DNA of 64,000 bases from Clostridium felsineum DSM 794 (GCF_002006355.2 NZ_CP096980.1:682001-746000); one strand, 5' to 3'; numbered from the stretch's first letter, positions 33,708 to 42,368 are shown. Numbers and translations: made by a program. The notes: generated from the letters alone by a model not told the origin.

Positions 33708-35060
33708 TTAAAATCTCCTTTCAAAAATATCTACTTTAGAAGAGTCACCAAAATCTTTAATAGAGTTAATACCTATCCTACTCAGAATATCTTTCATACA
33801 GGGGCTATCCAAAGATATTTTAATATCAGAACTTTCAGCTGTCATATCAACATTTTTTCTCCCTAAGTCTGTATCGATTATAGCTTTTGGACCACCAACA
33901 CATCCACCATTGCAGCCCATTCCTTCTAAAAAGTTAGCTTCAATTTTTCCAGTTTGAACTTTATTAAGTATGTCTTTGCAGTCTTTAACTCCATCAGCCT
34001 TTGTGGCTTTAAATAAATTATGTTTACTTGGAAAAATTCTTTTTACAGCTTCATCCACAGAAGTTGAAACACCACCAGTTCGAGCATAAAGTCTCCCTTC
34101 TCTTGATGCATAGCTTGTTGTATGGGTTTCAGAAAGTTTTTCGGGAGATATGTCTAGAACTTCAAATATTCCTTTTAATTCCTCAAAGGTAAGAACAAAG
34201 TCTATTGCGTCACTTATGTCCTCACTTTTAGCTTCTGCTTTCTTTGCTATGCATGGGCCTATAAAAACTACTTTGCAATTTGGATTTAGTTTTTTTATAA
34301 CTCTTCCTGAGGCAATCATTGGAGATACTGAAGGCGATACATGTTTAGCTAAATTACCGTAAATTTTTCGTATCATAGAAACCCACATTGGACAGCAACA
34401 AGAAGTTATCATTAAATCATCCTTTGAATTTACAAGTTCATTAAATTCAAAAGCTTCTTTTATAGTAAGCATATCAGCAAAAAAAGCCACTTCAACCATA
34501 TCGGCAAAGCCTACTTTTTTTAAAGCGGTTCTCAGTCTTTCTAGAGAAACATTTTCACCAAATTGACCAGCAATGGCAGGTGCTACTGTAGCTATTACTT
34601 TCTCATTATTTTTAAAGAGATTTAATAGTGGCAAGAATTCTATTTTGTCAAGGAAAGAACCAGAAGGACAAGAGGTTATACAGTTTCCACAATCAATGCA
34701 TAAATTTTTTTCTATGTGTGAATTTTGGCCTTCTTTATCAATTAAAATAGCATCAAAGGGACAGGATTTTTGGCAAGGAGTAGCTCCTTCGATGCTATTG
34801 CAAGAGGCATCGCACTCTTTTATTTTTTCTACTATGCTGTCAGTATATTTATAATTTGAAATTGCTTCTTTTAATTCTTTTATGTAAGTTTCAGTATCTT
34901 TAAAATTAATACTAACGCCGCATAGGGAGGATATGATTTTTGAAAGCTCATGCTTATCTACATCTTCGTCTGAAAGTATATGGTATACAAAGGAATCAAA
35001 AGTATTGTTGTAGTAGGAATCTGCTAGTGATTTAAAAAGTTCTACATACTTATTATTCAT
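33708..35060 (-). CDS. [FeFe]-hydrogenase-like protein with ferredoxin domain
   Basis: 450 residues. A 2[4Fe-4S] ferredoxin region (C83, C87, C96, C100 with odd spacing; C121, C124, C127, C131 regular) precedes an H-cluster domain. Its three signatures are TSCCCPMW (219-226), IGPCIAKKAEA (268-278) and FLEGMGCNGGCVGG (377-390). Standard hydrogenases have TSCCPGW, MPCxxKxxE and FxExMACxGGCxxGGG, so signature 1 has an extra cysteine, signature 2 lacks the methionine and signature 3 ends GGP. It may be a divergent or sensory hydrogenase rather than the main H2-evolving enzyme. ATG 35060 was chosen; the longer frame from 35075 has no Shine-Dalgarno. The Shine-Dalgarno lies inside a terminator-like hairpin. 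Confidence 0.85.
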   Translation of the reverse strand: MNNKYVELFKSLADSYYNNTFDSFVYHILSDEDVDKHELSKIISSLCGVSINFKDTETYIKELKEAISNYKYTDSIVEKIKECDASCNSIEGATPCQKSCPFDAILIDKEGQNSHIEKNLCIDCGNCITSCPSGSFLDKIEFLPLLNLFKNNEKVIATVAPAIAGQFGENVSLERLRTALKKVGFADMVEVAFFADMLTIKEAFEFNELVNSKDDLMITSCCCPMWVSMIRKIYGNLAKHVSPSVSPMIASGRVIKKLNPNCKVVFIGPCIAKKAEAKSEDISDAIDFVLTFEELKGIFEVLDISPEKLSETHTTSYASREGRLYARTGGVSTSVDEAVKRIFPSKHNLFKATKADGVKDCKDILNKVQTGKIEANFLEGMGCNGGCVGGPKAIIDTDLGRKNVDMTAESSDIKISLDSPCMKDILSRIGINSIKDFGDSSKVDIFERRF

Positions 35061-35062
35061 AT

Positions 35063-35120
35063 AAAAAACCCCCATAAAATCAAGTTATACAATATATGTT
35101 AACCTGATTTTGTGGGGTTT
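35063..35120 (-). terminator. Terminator-like hairpin that contains the ribosome-binding site of the hydrogenase-like gene
   Basis: On the minus strand AAACCCCACAAAATCAGGTT can pair with AACTTGATTTTATGGGGGTT (one bulge, two G-U), followed by TTTTAT and the ATG. The GGGGG that should bind the ribosome is in the 3' arm. It may end the upstream gene's transcript, hide the start, or both. Confidence 0.65.
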
Positions 35121-35188
35121 ATACAATTTCTTTTATATAAAAAAATATTGTAAAACTATTTTGTTTTGCAATACTTTATAATTAAATT

Positions 35189-35887
35189 TTATTTAAGTGG
35201 ATTAGCAGGGTTTTGGTTATTTGTATTAGTAAATACGGTGTCTTCTGGTAAATTATCAAACTCTATATTATATTGAAAACCTGCTGGATTTAATGGATTA
35301 CCTATAGGAGAAGCAGCATAGTTCATGATTGCACCCTCTAATTCAATAATAATGGAGCTCCAATTTTTTATACTTGGTATTGGTATAGAAGTAGTATTTG
35401 ATATTGAAAAAGCCTTAGAATTTATTGATTGCCAAGTGTATGGTGAGGTTTCGAAGAATGATTCTGCTTGATTAAATTTTCCGAAATAAAAAGTTTCAGT
35501 ATATGGGTAATCAGGATCAGGCGTGGTTTCTATATAAGGTAATATATAGACGTTTGCCATACAAGCATTATCCGCAACTGCCTGCATAGAGATGTTTATT
35601 ATAGTTTCGGTTGTTAGTGGTGTGGGAAAGGTTAGGGTACAGCGTCTATAAAAATAAGCAATCTCACCTGATTGAATCAAAAATGGACTTGTTGAAGGTA
35701 AATACCATAAATACTTAGGCAAATCCAAATCTCCTATAGTAGGAGTGGTGCTTGGATTTATATTAGCCCAACCACTGTATGGATTATCTAAAGCTACTAC
35801 AGTGTTATTTGGAAGGTATGGAGTGTCACTACCTGAATTTTTAAATAAGGTTGTTCCTGGAAGACTTGCTATACGAGCTAAAGCCAT
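35189..35887 (-). CDS. Hypothetical protein rich in Pro, Asn and Thr
   Basis: 232 residues, function not recognised. It starts MALARIASLPGTTLFKNSG, has no signal peptide or membrane segment, and is rich in P, N, T, S and aromatic residues (YLWYLP, FYFGKF). It ends in an N/P-rich tail (NNQNPANPLK). The composition is that of a beta-sandwich surface or assembly protein, possibly a spore-coat or exosporium protein, but nothing proves this. ATG 35887 has TAGGAGTTGATT upstream, a good ribosome-binding site. It reads towards the hydrogenase-like gene, with the hairpin at 35063-35120 between them. Confidence 0.6.
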   Translation of the reverse strand: MALARIASLPGTTLFKNSGSDTPYLPNNTVVALDNPYSGWANINPSTTPTIGDLDLPKYLWYLPSTSPFLIQSGEIAYFYRRCTLTFPTPLTTETIINISMQAVADNACMANVYILPYIETTPDPDYPYTETFYFGKFNQAESFFETSPYTWQSINSKAFSISNTTSIPIPSIKNWSSIIIELEGAIMNYAASPIGNPLNPAGFQYNIEFDNLPEDTVFTNTNNQNPANPLK

Positions 35888-36104
35888 TGTTAATCAACTC
35901 CTAATCTAATATATTTTAGTCAATGTTTTTTTTGCCAATATATTATATGAATTGATCAATAAATGCGTACAATGAATTTTGATAAAGCTGCAATATAAGG
36001 AATAAAATTGAAATGATTAGTGTGACGAAACTTTACTTTATGACGCTATGGACTAAAGTATGCCAGTGTCGACTACTCTACAACTTACAAATTAATTTTA
36101 AATA

Positions 36105-36129
36105 AAAAAAAACCCATTCAGGTTTTTTG
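36105..36129 (-). terminator. Terminator of tRNA-Pro
   Basis: On the minus strand AAAACC-TGAAT-GGGTTTTTTTTT follows the tRNA 3' end directly. Confidence 0.7.
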
Positions 36130-36130
36130 G

Positions 36131-36203
36131 TCGGGGTGACAGGGATTGAACCTGCGACCTCATGGTCCCAAACCACGCGCGCTCCCATCTGCGCCACACC
36201 CCG
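36131..36203 (-). tRNA. tRNA-Pro (anticodon UGG)
   Basis: The minus strand gives a complete cloverleaf: acceptor CGGGGTG pairing with CACCCCG, discriminator A, anticodon loop TTTGGGA, T-arm GCAGGTTCAATCCCTGT. CCA is not encoded. A terminator follows. Confidence 0.95.
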
Positions 36204-36303
36204 TAAGCATGTACTATTATATAACATAAAAAAGAAAAAAGCAATAGTTTTCCTATTGTTTTTTTCTTTTTATATAAAATACTATAAAAGCAAATTTGTA
36301 TTT

Positions 36304-36627
36304 TTATATTCTATTATCTTTTTTATCTCCATCTTCAACCCCTCGTGTAGGTACCAAGGATATTACAAATCCTATGAAAATAGATACTAGGGCTGGAGCT
36401 ACTATATTTAAATAGGAAACGAATCTTGTTCTATACATTACATATGCTGCAATACCAGTTATAGCAAGAGAAACTGCAAAAATATATATTACAAATTTCC
36501 CAAAAGAATCTATAAATTTTTCGTATATTCTATGTCTTGTAGGACCGCTTATAGTGCTTCTGAATATGAAATAAGCGGCAAAGATTATTACAATATCAAG
36601 TGCTGATGAAAATAAAAAATTAAACAT
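36304..36627 (-). CDS. Small membrane protein of unknown function
   Basis: 107 residues with three membrane segments (about 3-20, 43-62 and 73-92) separated by short polar loops (RSTISGPTRHRIYEKFIDSFGK), ending in an acidic tail (VEDGDKKDNRI). ATG 36627 was chosen because GAAGGAGG precedes it by 7 bases; the longer frame from 36642 would overlap that site. Not recognised. It lies between tRNA-Pro and murC on the minus strand. Confidence 0.65.
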   Translation of the reverse strand: MFNFLFSSALDIVIIFAAYFIFRSTISGPTRHRIYEKFIDSFGKFVIYIFAVSLAITGIAAYVMYRTRFVSYLNIVAPALVSIFIGFVISLVPTRGVEDGDKKDNRI

Positions 36628-36723
36628 GATAGCCTCCTTCAAGTATATATTGTTTTGAATATATTTTTCCCTATAATATTAAATTTAAACGAAAAAGAAA
36701 AAAATATCGGAGGATAAAAAATA

Positions 36724-36762
36724 AGTCACACAAATTAATTTTGGATTTTAATCAATTTGTGT
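36724..36762 (-). terminator. Probable terminator of murC
   Basis: GCACACAAATT and AATTTGTGTG pair on the minus strand, followed by ACTTATTTTTTA. The loop is large (about 17 bases). Confidence 0.55.
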
Positions 36763-36776
36763 GCCTTATGAAAAAT

Positions 36777-38153
36777 TTATTTATTTAAGAACATTTCACC
36801 AATCTTGAAAACATCACCAGCGCCTACAGTTAATAGAAGATCACCATCTTTTAAATTATCTTGAAGGTAATTAACTATAGCCTCAAAACTATGAAGGTTT
36901 GAGCATTTTACATTATTTTTATTAATTGCATCTGAAAGCTTTAATGAACTTACAACACCTGTGTCTTTCTCTCTTGCAGCATATATATCAGCAAGGATTA
37001 GTTCATCTACATTAGAGAAACAAGCAGCAAACTCATCAAATAAGCTTAAAGTTCTTGAATAGGTATGTGGTTGAAATACGCAATAGATTTTATTATGAGG
37101 ATAATTTTTAGCAGCATCTAAAGTTGCTTTTATTTCAGTTGGGTGATGTGCATAGTCGTCTATTACAGTAATTCCGTTTTTTGTTCCCTTAAGTTCAAAT
37201 CGTCTATGAGTACCTTTGAAACTCTTTAAACCATCTATTATAGATTTATTACTCATTTTAAGAGTTAAGGCTGATGCTATTGCGGAAAGTGCATTTAAAA
37301 TATTATGTTTTCCAGGAACATTAAGTTCAATATGAAATAAAAATTCATTAGTCTTGTATACATCAAAAGAACCAAAGCCATTTGCGTTGAATTTTACGTT
37401 TTTAGCTCTTATATCACCATTATCTATTCCAAAGGATACTACATTACAATTTGCATGTGAAGCAACTCTAATAGCTCTTATGTCGTCAGCATTTGTTATT
37501 AAGTATCCATCCGTTGGAATCAAATTAGCAAATTTCATGAAGGTATTTTCTATGTCATCTATGTCCTTATAAAAATCAAGATGGTCAGCATCTATATTTA
37601 ATATTATTCCGATATAAGGATAGAATTCTAAGAATGAAGCTTTATATTCGCAGGCTTCAGTTATAAAATAATCGCTTTTTCCTGCAAGTACATTTCCATG
37701 TATAATATCTAAATTTCCACCAACTAATATTGTAGGATCAACATTTTCAGTTAAAGCTATATGAGAAATCATGGATGTAGTAGTCGTTTTTCCGTGCGTT
37801 CCGGAGATTGCAACATTGTATTTATGTCCTTTCATTATAGAACCTAAAAATTCAGCACGTGTCATTAAGGATATATTAGCCTGTTTTGCATAAGCTAGTT
37901 CAGGGTTATCTTCTGGAATAGCGGCAGTATATACTACTATGTCTACATTTTTTATATTAGCTGAATCATGGCTTATATATATTTCAGCACCATTTTTTTT
38001 CAGTTTATCTATCATTGGTGAGTTATGCATATCTGAACCTGAAACCTTATAACCACGCTCGAGTAGGATTTCAGCAAGACCACTCATACTAACTCCACCA
38101 ATACCAATAAAGTGTATTTTTTTACCTATATCATTTTTGAGATCAAAAGACAT
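36777..38153 (-). CDS. murC: UDP-N-acetylmuramate--L-alanine ligase
   Basis: 458 residues. MurC adds the first amino acid (L-alanine) to UDP-MurNAc in the cytoplasm, using ATP. The N-terminal UDP-binding start IHFIGIGGVSMSGLAEIL (14-31), the P-loop SGTHGKTTTT (117-126), and the C-terminal VIDDYAHHPTEI and FQPHTYSRT are all typical. Full length. The mRNA has TAGGAG before ATG 38153. It is divergent from purR across a 373-base AT-rich gap. Confidence 0.96.
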   Translation of the reverse strand: MSFDLKNDIGKKIHFIGIGGVSMSGLAEILLERGYKVSGSDMHNSPMIDKLKKNGAEIYISHDSANIKNVDIVVYTAAIPEDNPELAYAKQANISLMTRAEFLGSIMKGHKYNVAISGTHGKTTTTSMISHIALTENVDPTILVGGNLDIIHGNVLAGKSDYFITEACEYKASFLEFYPYIGIILNIDADHLDFYKDIDDIENTFMKFANLIPTDGYLITNADDIRAIRVASHANCNVVSFGIDNGDIRAKNVKFNANGFGSFDVYKTNEFLFHIELNVPGKHNILNALSAIASALTLKMSNKSIIDGLKSFKGTHRRFELKGTKNGITVIDDYAHHPTEIKATLDAAKNYPHNKIYCVFQPHTYSRTLSLFDEFAACFSNVDELILADIYAAREKDTGVVSSLKLSDAINKNNVKCSNLHSFEAIVNYLQDNLKDGDLLLTVGAGDVFKIGEMFLNK

Positions 38154-38526
38154 AAAAATTCAACTCCTAACAAAAATAAGTCTTTTACAGAGAAATACTA
38201 ATATATAATTTGAGAATATTATCATCTAATATATAATTAATTTTATTTCTCTATATTTTATGCATAATATTTAATTAAAAAACTAAATACTCGCTGTTTC
38301 ATTCTCCATTATACTATATATTATGATTTTATAAAGAACAGATATTGAAAAGTTGTAACTAAAGTTTTAAAAACTATTGCTTAAGGGTATAAATAAGAAT
38401 AAAATAAAAATAATAGGATTTTTTAATAAAGTTGAGGGAAAATAAAAAAATATATTGAATTTTAAATTTAACTCTACTTCAAGATGATTAAAAAATTAGT
38501 TTTAAAATAATAGAATAGGTGATGGA
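38154..38526. other. AT-rich divergent intergenic region between murC and purR
   Basis: This 373-base gap has no open frame worth reporting. It holds the murC leader and ribosome-binding site on the minus strand and, close to 38500-38526, AT-rich promoter-like sequence and AGGTGATGG before purR. A minus-strand TATAAT occurs near 38310-38325 with a poor -35. No convincing riboswitch or operator was seen. Confidence 0.5.
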
Positions 38527-39336
38527 ATGGAGAAGTTCAGCAGAAATCAAAGGGTTTCGGCTATAACTAAAACTTTGATTGAATGTCCAAACAAAGTTAT
38601 AAATTTAAATTATTTTACTGAATTATTTAATGCAGCCAAATCAACAATAAGTGAAGATCTTGTAATAGTAAGAGATCTTATGGATAAACTAGGATATGGA
38701 AAAGTTGAAACTATAGCAGGTGCATCTGGTGGGGTAAAGTATAGTTTTTCAATATCTGAAGAAAAAATTAATATGTTTGTGAAAAAACTATGTTTGATTT
38801 TACAAGAAAAGGATAGAATAATACCAGGGAACTTTATTTATATGACAGATATAATGTGTAATCCTGAAATATTACATGTGGCAGGATTGACATTAGCGTC
38901 AAAGTTTGTAGGGTTAGATGTAGATTATGTAGTGACTGTTGAAACTAAAGGAATACCTCTTGCGTATGAAGTTGCAAGATTACTTGGTAAGCAGCTTGTT
39001 ATTGTAAGAAGAGATGCTAAAGTTACAGAAGGCGCTACAGTTACTATAAATTATGTTACAGGTTCCTTAAAAAGAATTCAAAGTATGTCATTATCTAGAA
39101 AGTGTATGAATAAAGGTAGTAAATGCATTTTTATAGATGATTTTATGAAAGCTGGAGGAACAGCACTTGGTATAATAGATCTTTTAAAGGAATTTGAAAG
39201 TGAACTTTTAGGAATAGGAGTTCTTGTGGATAATACAGAAAATCCTGAAAAGGTAGTACATGATTATCACTCTATATTGGATTTTAAAGGAATAGATAAT
39301 GATGGTTCTGCTATTGTTGTACCTTCAATTTGTTAA
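38527..39336 (+). CDS. purR: PurR, purine operon repressor
   Basis: 269 residues. N-terminal winged helix (FSRNQRVSAITKTLIECPNKV, LNYFTELFNAAKSTISEDL) joined to a phosphoribosyltransferase-like domain with VETKGIPLAYEVARLLGK and the PRPP-binding loop IFIDDFMKAGGTA. In Bacillus, PurR represses purine genes and is released by PRPP. Normal length. The mRNA has AGGTGAT 5-6 bases before ATG 38527. It precedes spoVG, as in Bacillus. Confidence 0.95.
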   Translation: MEKFSRNQRVSAITKTLIECPNKVINLNYFTELFNAAKSTISEDLVIVRDLMDKLGYGKVETIAGASGGVKYSFSISEEKINMFVKKLCLILQEKDRIIPGNFIYMTDIMCNPEILHVAGLTLASKFVGLDVDYVVTVETKGIPLAYEVARLLGKQLVIVRRDAKVTEGATVTINYVTGSLKRIQSMSLSRKCMNKGSKCIFIDDFMKAGGTALGIIDLLKEFESELLGIGVLVDNTENPEKVVHDYHSILDFKGIDNDGSAIVVPSIC

Positions 39337-39382
39337 AAAATAATACAAAATTCAAAAAAATTAATAATTTTTTTCAATTTTA

Positions 39383-39409
39383 GAAGGATTATTATAAAAT
39401 ATAAAGAAT
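39383..39409 (+). promoter_or_regulatory. Sigma-H type promoter of spoVG
   Basis: GAAGGATTA, then 11 bases, then AAAGAAT fully fits the Bacillus sigma-H consensus RnAGGAwww-N11/12-RnnGAAT. In Bacillus spoVG is a classic sigma-H gene. It lies 57 bases before the spoVG start. Confidence 0.75.
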
Positions 39410-39465
39410 ATAAAGAATAGATATAATTTTATTCTAAAATGTGAGCATCTTTGGAGGTGTATTGT

Positions 39466-39759
39466 ATGCAAATTACAGATGTAAGAATAAGGAAAATAAC
39501 ATCAGAAGGGAAAATGAAAGCTATAGTATCAGTAACTTTTGATAATGAATTTGTTGTTCATGATATAAAAGTTATTGAAGGACAAAACGGCTTATTTATT
39601 GCTATGCCTAGTAGGAAGACACCAGATGGTGAGTTTAAGGATATAGCTCATCCAATAAATACAGCTACAAGAGAAAAAATTCAAAGTGCTATATTGGCAG
39701 AATATGAAAAAGTAAAAAATGAAGAAGAAACAAAAACAGAGACAGAAACAGAGGAATAA
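39466..39759 (+). CDS. spoVG: SpoVG, RNA-binding regulator of sporulation and cell division
   Basis: 97 residues. Begins MQITDVRIRKI and contains VSVTFDNEFVVHDIKVIEG and the signature MPSRKTPDGEFKDIAHPIN, typical of SpoVG. The acidic tail (NEEETKTETETEE) is variable in the family. ATG 39466 has GGAGGTG 6 bases upstream; the frame starting at 39451 would include the Shine-Dalgarno. A sigma-H type promoter precedes it, so expression should rise at the onset of sporulation. A strong terminator follows. Confidence 0.95.
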   Translation: MQITDVRIRKITSEGKMKAIVSVTFDNEFVVHDIKVIEGQNGLFIAMPSRKTPDGEFKDIAHPINTATREKIQSAILAEYEKVKNEEETKTETETEE

Positions 39760-39761
39760 AT

Positions 39762-39792
39762 AAAAAGGAGTTAATTAGCTCCTTTTTATTTT
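39762..39792 (+). terminator. Terminator of spoVG
   Basis: AAAAAGGAG pairs with CTCCTTTTT around TTAATTAG, with a T-rich tail. Confidence 0.9.
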
Positions 39793-39855
39793 GCGTAAAC
39801 GATAAATAGAATTCCCATTTGAAATATATACTAAACTAAAAATGAATTAAGAATA

Positions 39856-39884
39856 TTGAAATTGTAACTTTAATAAAATATAAT
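39856..39884 (+). promoter_or_regulatory. Sigma-A promoter of glmU-prs
   Basis: TTGAAA (39856-39861) and TATAAT (39879-39884) are spaced by 17 bases. The untranslated leader would be about 120 bases long. Confidence 0.7.
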
Positions 39885-39963
39885 AAAATAAGGCTAAATG
39901 ACTATCTTTTAGGTTATTTGTGTCTTAAATTAGATAGTTAATTATGCAAAAGGAAGGGAGTTG

Positions 39964-40005
39964 AAAAGCGTTACTCTATTAAATATTGTTTAGAATAACG
40001 CATTT
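39964..40005 (+). promoter_or_regulatory. Leader hairpin directly before glmU
   Basis: GCGTTACTCTA (39968-39978) pairs with TAGAATAACGC (39991-40001) with one mismatch, and AAA/TTT flanks extend it. It lies between AAGGAAGGGAG (39950-39960) and ATG 40010. No Shine-Dalgarno lies closer to the ATG. Confidence 0.6.
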
Positions 40006-40009
40006 GATT

Positions 40010-41380
40010 ATGTATAAGTGTGCTTTGATATTAGCAGCAGGTAAAGGCAAAAGAATGAAATCAGATTTACCAAAGGTCCTTCATAAGGTATGTGATAAAG
40101 AAATGGTAAATCACGTTATAGATACCATGAGAAAATCAGAAATTGAAAATGTTAATGTTATTATAGGAAAAGGAGCAGAGTTAGTAAAGGAAGCTACATC
40201 AAATAAGAATGTGAGTTATTCTATGCAGGAGGAACAATTAGGTACAGGACATGCAGTTAAATGTGCCAAAGATTTCCTTGAAGGTAAAGATGGAGTTGTA
40301 GCTATTTTTACTGGTGATGCTCCTTTAATAACAGAAGCTACAGTTAAGAATTTAATTGATTTTCACCAAAAAGGAGATTACAAAGCATCTATTATTACAG
40401 CTGTTATAGATAATCCAGAAGGATATGGAAGAATAATAAGAAATGAAGATAGTTCTGTAAAGAAAATAGTAGAACATAAAGACTGCACAGTAGACGAATT
40501 AAAGGTTAATGAAATAAATTCAGGAATGTATTGTTTTGATATAAAAAGTTTACTTAAAAGTCTCGATAAAATAGATAATAATAATGCTCAAGGAGAATAT
40601 TATTTGCCTGATGTTATAGGTATTTTTAAAGAAGAAGGTTTAAAAATAGGTGCTATGGCAGTTCCTTTTGATGAAATTTTAGGTGTTAATTCAAGAGTTC
40701 AACTTTCTGTAGTTAGTAAAGTAATGCAGAGAAGAATAAATGAAAAACATATGGAAAATGGAACTACATTAATTGATTCTGATAGTACTTATATAGGTGC
40801 TGATGTTGTTATAGAAAGTGATACCATAATATATCCTGGAAATGTTCTTCAAGGAGAGACTGTTATTAAAACAGGATGCATACTTTATCCAAATTCAAGA
40901 ATTCAAGATAGTGTAATTGGAAAAAATGTTACAGTGCAGAGTTCAGTAATACTTGAAAGTACTGTTGGGGATGATACGACAGTTGGACCATTTGCATATA
41001 TAAGGCCGGAAAGTAAAATAGGAAATAAAGCTAGAATTGGAGATTTTGTTGAGATAAAGAAGTCTACCATTGGAGATAATACAAAGGTTTCTCACTTAAC
41101 TTATATAGGAGATGCTGAAGTTGGCGAAGGTTGTAATTTCGGATGTGGTACAGTAGTAGTAAATTATGATGGTAAAGCTAAACACAAGACTGTTATAGGA
41201 AATAAATCCTTTATAGGATGTAATACCAATTTAGTTTCACCTGTAAAAGTTGAAGATAATACTTATATAGCAGCAGGTTCAACTATAACTAATACAGTGC
41301 CAGAAGGATCACTTGCAATTGCAAGGGCAAAACAAGTAGTAAAAGAAGGATGGGTTGATAAAAAAGGATTACTAAAATAA
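40010..41380 (+). CDS. glmU: GlmU, bifunctional GlcNAc-1-P uridyltransferase / GlcN-1-P acetyltransferase
   Basis: 456 residues. It makes UDP-GlcNAc, the precursor of peptidoglycan and other wall polymers. The N-terminal nucleotidyltransferase shows LILAAGKGKRMKSDLPKVLHKV (about 5-26) and TGDAPLI; the C-terminal left-handed beta-helix has the hexapeptide repeats (YIRPESKIGNKARIGDFVEI, shown in part) and NYDGKAKHKT. ATG 40010 (MYKCALILAAGKG) fits the family start; the longer frame from 39986 is not supported. The start lacks a nearby Shine-Dalgarno (see leader hairpin). prs follows 19 bases downstream, as in Bacillus. Confidence 0.95.
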   Translation: MYKCALILAAGKGKRMKSDLPKVLHKVCDKEMVNHVIDTMRKSEIENVNVIIGKGAELVKEATSNKNVSYSMQEEQLGTGHAVKCAKDFLEGKDGVVAIFTGDAPLITEATVKNLIDFHQKGDYKASIITAVIDNPEGYGRIIRNEDSSVKKIVEHKDCTVDELKVNEINSGMYCFDIKSLLKSLDKIDNNNAQGEYYLPDVIGIFKEEGLKIGAMAVPFDEILGVNSRVQLSVVSKVMQRRINEKHMENGTTLIDSDSTYIGADVVIESDTIIYPGNVLQGETVIKTGCILYPNSRIQDSVIGKNVTVQSSVILESTVGDDTTVGPFAYIRPESKIGNKARIGDFVEIKKSTIGDNTKVSHLTYIGDAEVGEGCNFGCGTVVVNYDGKAKHKTVIGNKSFIGCNTNLVSPVKVEDNTYIAAGSTITNTVPEGSLAIARAKQVVKEGWVDKKGLLK

Positions 41381-41399
41381 TTAGGAGGCCTAAAAATAA

Positions 41400-42359
41400 A
41401 TGATAAATCACGGTAAGAAGGTAAAGATATTTACGGGGAACTCATATCCTAAATTAGCTGAGGAAATAGCCGATATAATCGGAGTTAAAGTTGGTGACTC
41501 AAATGTAGGCAAGTTTAGTAATGGAGAAACAGCTGTTGATATAAATGAGACAGTTAGAGGTACGGATTTATTTTTAATTCAAACTTTATGTGAACCAGTT
41601 AATGATAGTGTAATGGAACTATTGATTATGCTTGATGCTTTTAAGAGAGCTTCAGCGGGCAGAATAACTGCTGTTATTCCACATTACGCTTATGCTAGGC
41701 AAGATAGAAAAGCAAAAGCACGACAGCCTATTACGGCAAAATTAATGGCAGATTTAATACATACAGCAGGTGCAGATAGAGTGCTTACAATGGATCTTCA
41801 TGCACCGCAAATACAAGGTTTTTTTGATATACCTGTGGATCACCTAGAAGGAGTACCTATATTAGTTAAATATTTTAAAAAGCAAAATTTAAATAAAGAC
41901 GACATAATAGTAGTTTCACCAGATATAGGTGGAGTTAAGAGAGCTAGAAAATTTGCAGAAAAGCTTCATTCGCCAATAGCTATAATTGATAAAAGAAGAC
42001 CTAGACCGAACGTTTCTGAAGTTATGAGTATTATTGGTGATGTAAAAGACAAGAGGGCTATATTGGTGGATGATATGATTGACACAGCAGGTTCAATTGT
42101 AAATGCAGCTGAGGCTCTAATCAAGATGGGGGCAAAGGAAGTTTCTGCTTGTTGTACACATGGAGTTATATCTGGACCAGCTATAGAAAGATTAGAAAAG
42201 TCACCTTTGAAGGAAGTAGTTATATTAAATACTATTCCAATTGAAGGAGATAAAAAAATAGATAAGATAAAAGTTTTATCAGTAGCGCCATTGTTTGCTG
42301 AGGCTATAAGAAGAATATATGAAGACATGCCAGTAAGTAAAATATTTCAAGAAGAATAG
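41400..42359 (+). CDS. prs: Ribose-phosphate pyrophosphokinase (PRPP synthetase)
   Basis: 319 residues. It makes PRPP from ribose-5-phosphate and ATP for nucleotide, histidine and tryptophan synthesis. Typical segments: IFTGNSYPKLAEEIADIIG, IPHYAYARQDRKAKARQPITAK (shown in part), the PRPP-binding RAILVDDMIDTAGSIVNA, and THGVISGPAIERL. Full length. AGGAGG is 11 bases before ATG 41400. Co-transcribed with glmU; a good terminator follows. In Bacillus the next gene is ctc; here a two-component system stands in that place. Confidence 0.97.
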   Translation: MINHGKKVKIFTGNSYPKLAEEIADIIGVKVGDSNVGKFSNGETAVDINETVRGTDLFLIQTLCEPVNDSVMELLIMLDAFKRASAGRITAVIPHYAYARQDRKAKARQPITAKLMADLIHTAGADRVLTMDLHAPQIQGFFDIPVDHLEGVPILVKYFKKQNLNKDDIIVVSPDIGGVKRARKFAEKLHSPIAIIDKRRPRPNVSEVMSIIGDVKDKRAILVDDMIDTAGSIVNAAEALIKMGAKEVSACCTHGVISGPAIERLEKSPLKEVVILNTIPIEGDKKIDKIKVLSVAPLFAEAIRRIYEDMPVSKIFQEE

Positions 42360-42368
42360 ATAAAAAAG

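Noticed and set aside
36127..36390. Open frame on the plus strand starting MVGVTGIEPATSWSQTTRAP
   Set aside because: It is the antisense of tRNA-Pro, a well-known false protein sequence.
39961..39993. Ten-codon TTG frame in the glmU leader as a leader peptide
   Set aside because: The Shine-Dalgarno is only 1-2 bases from the TTG, so initiation is unlikely.
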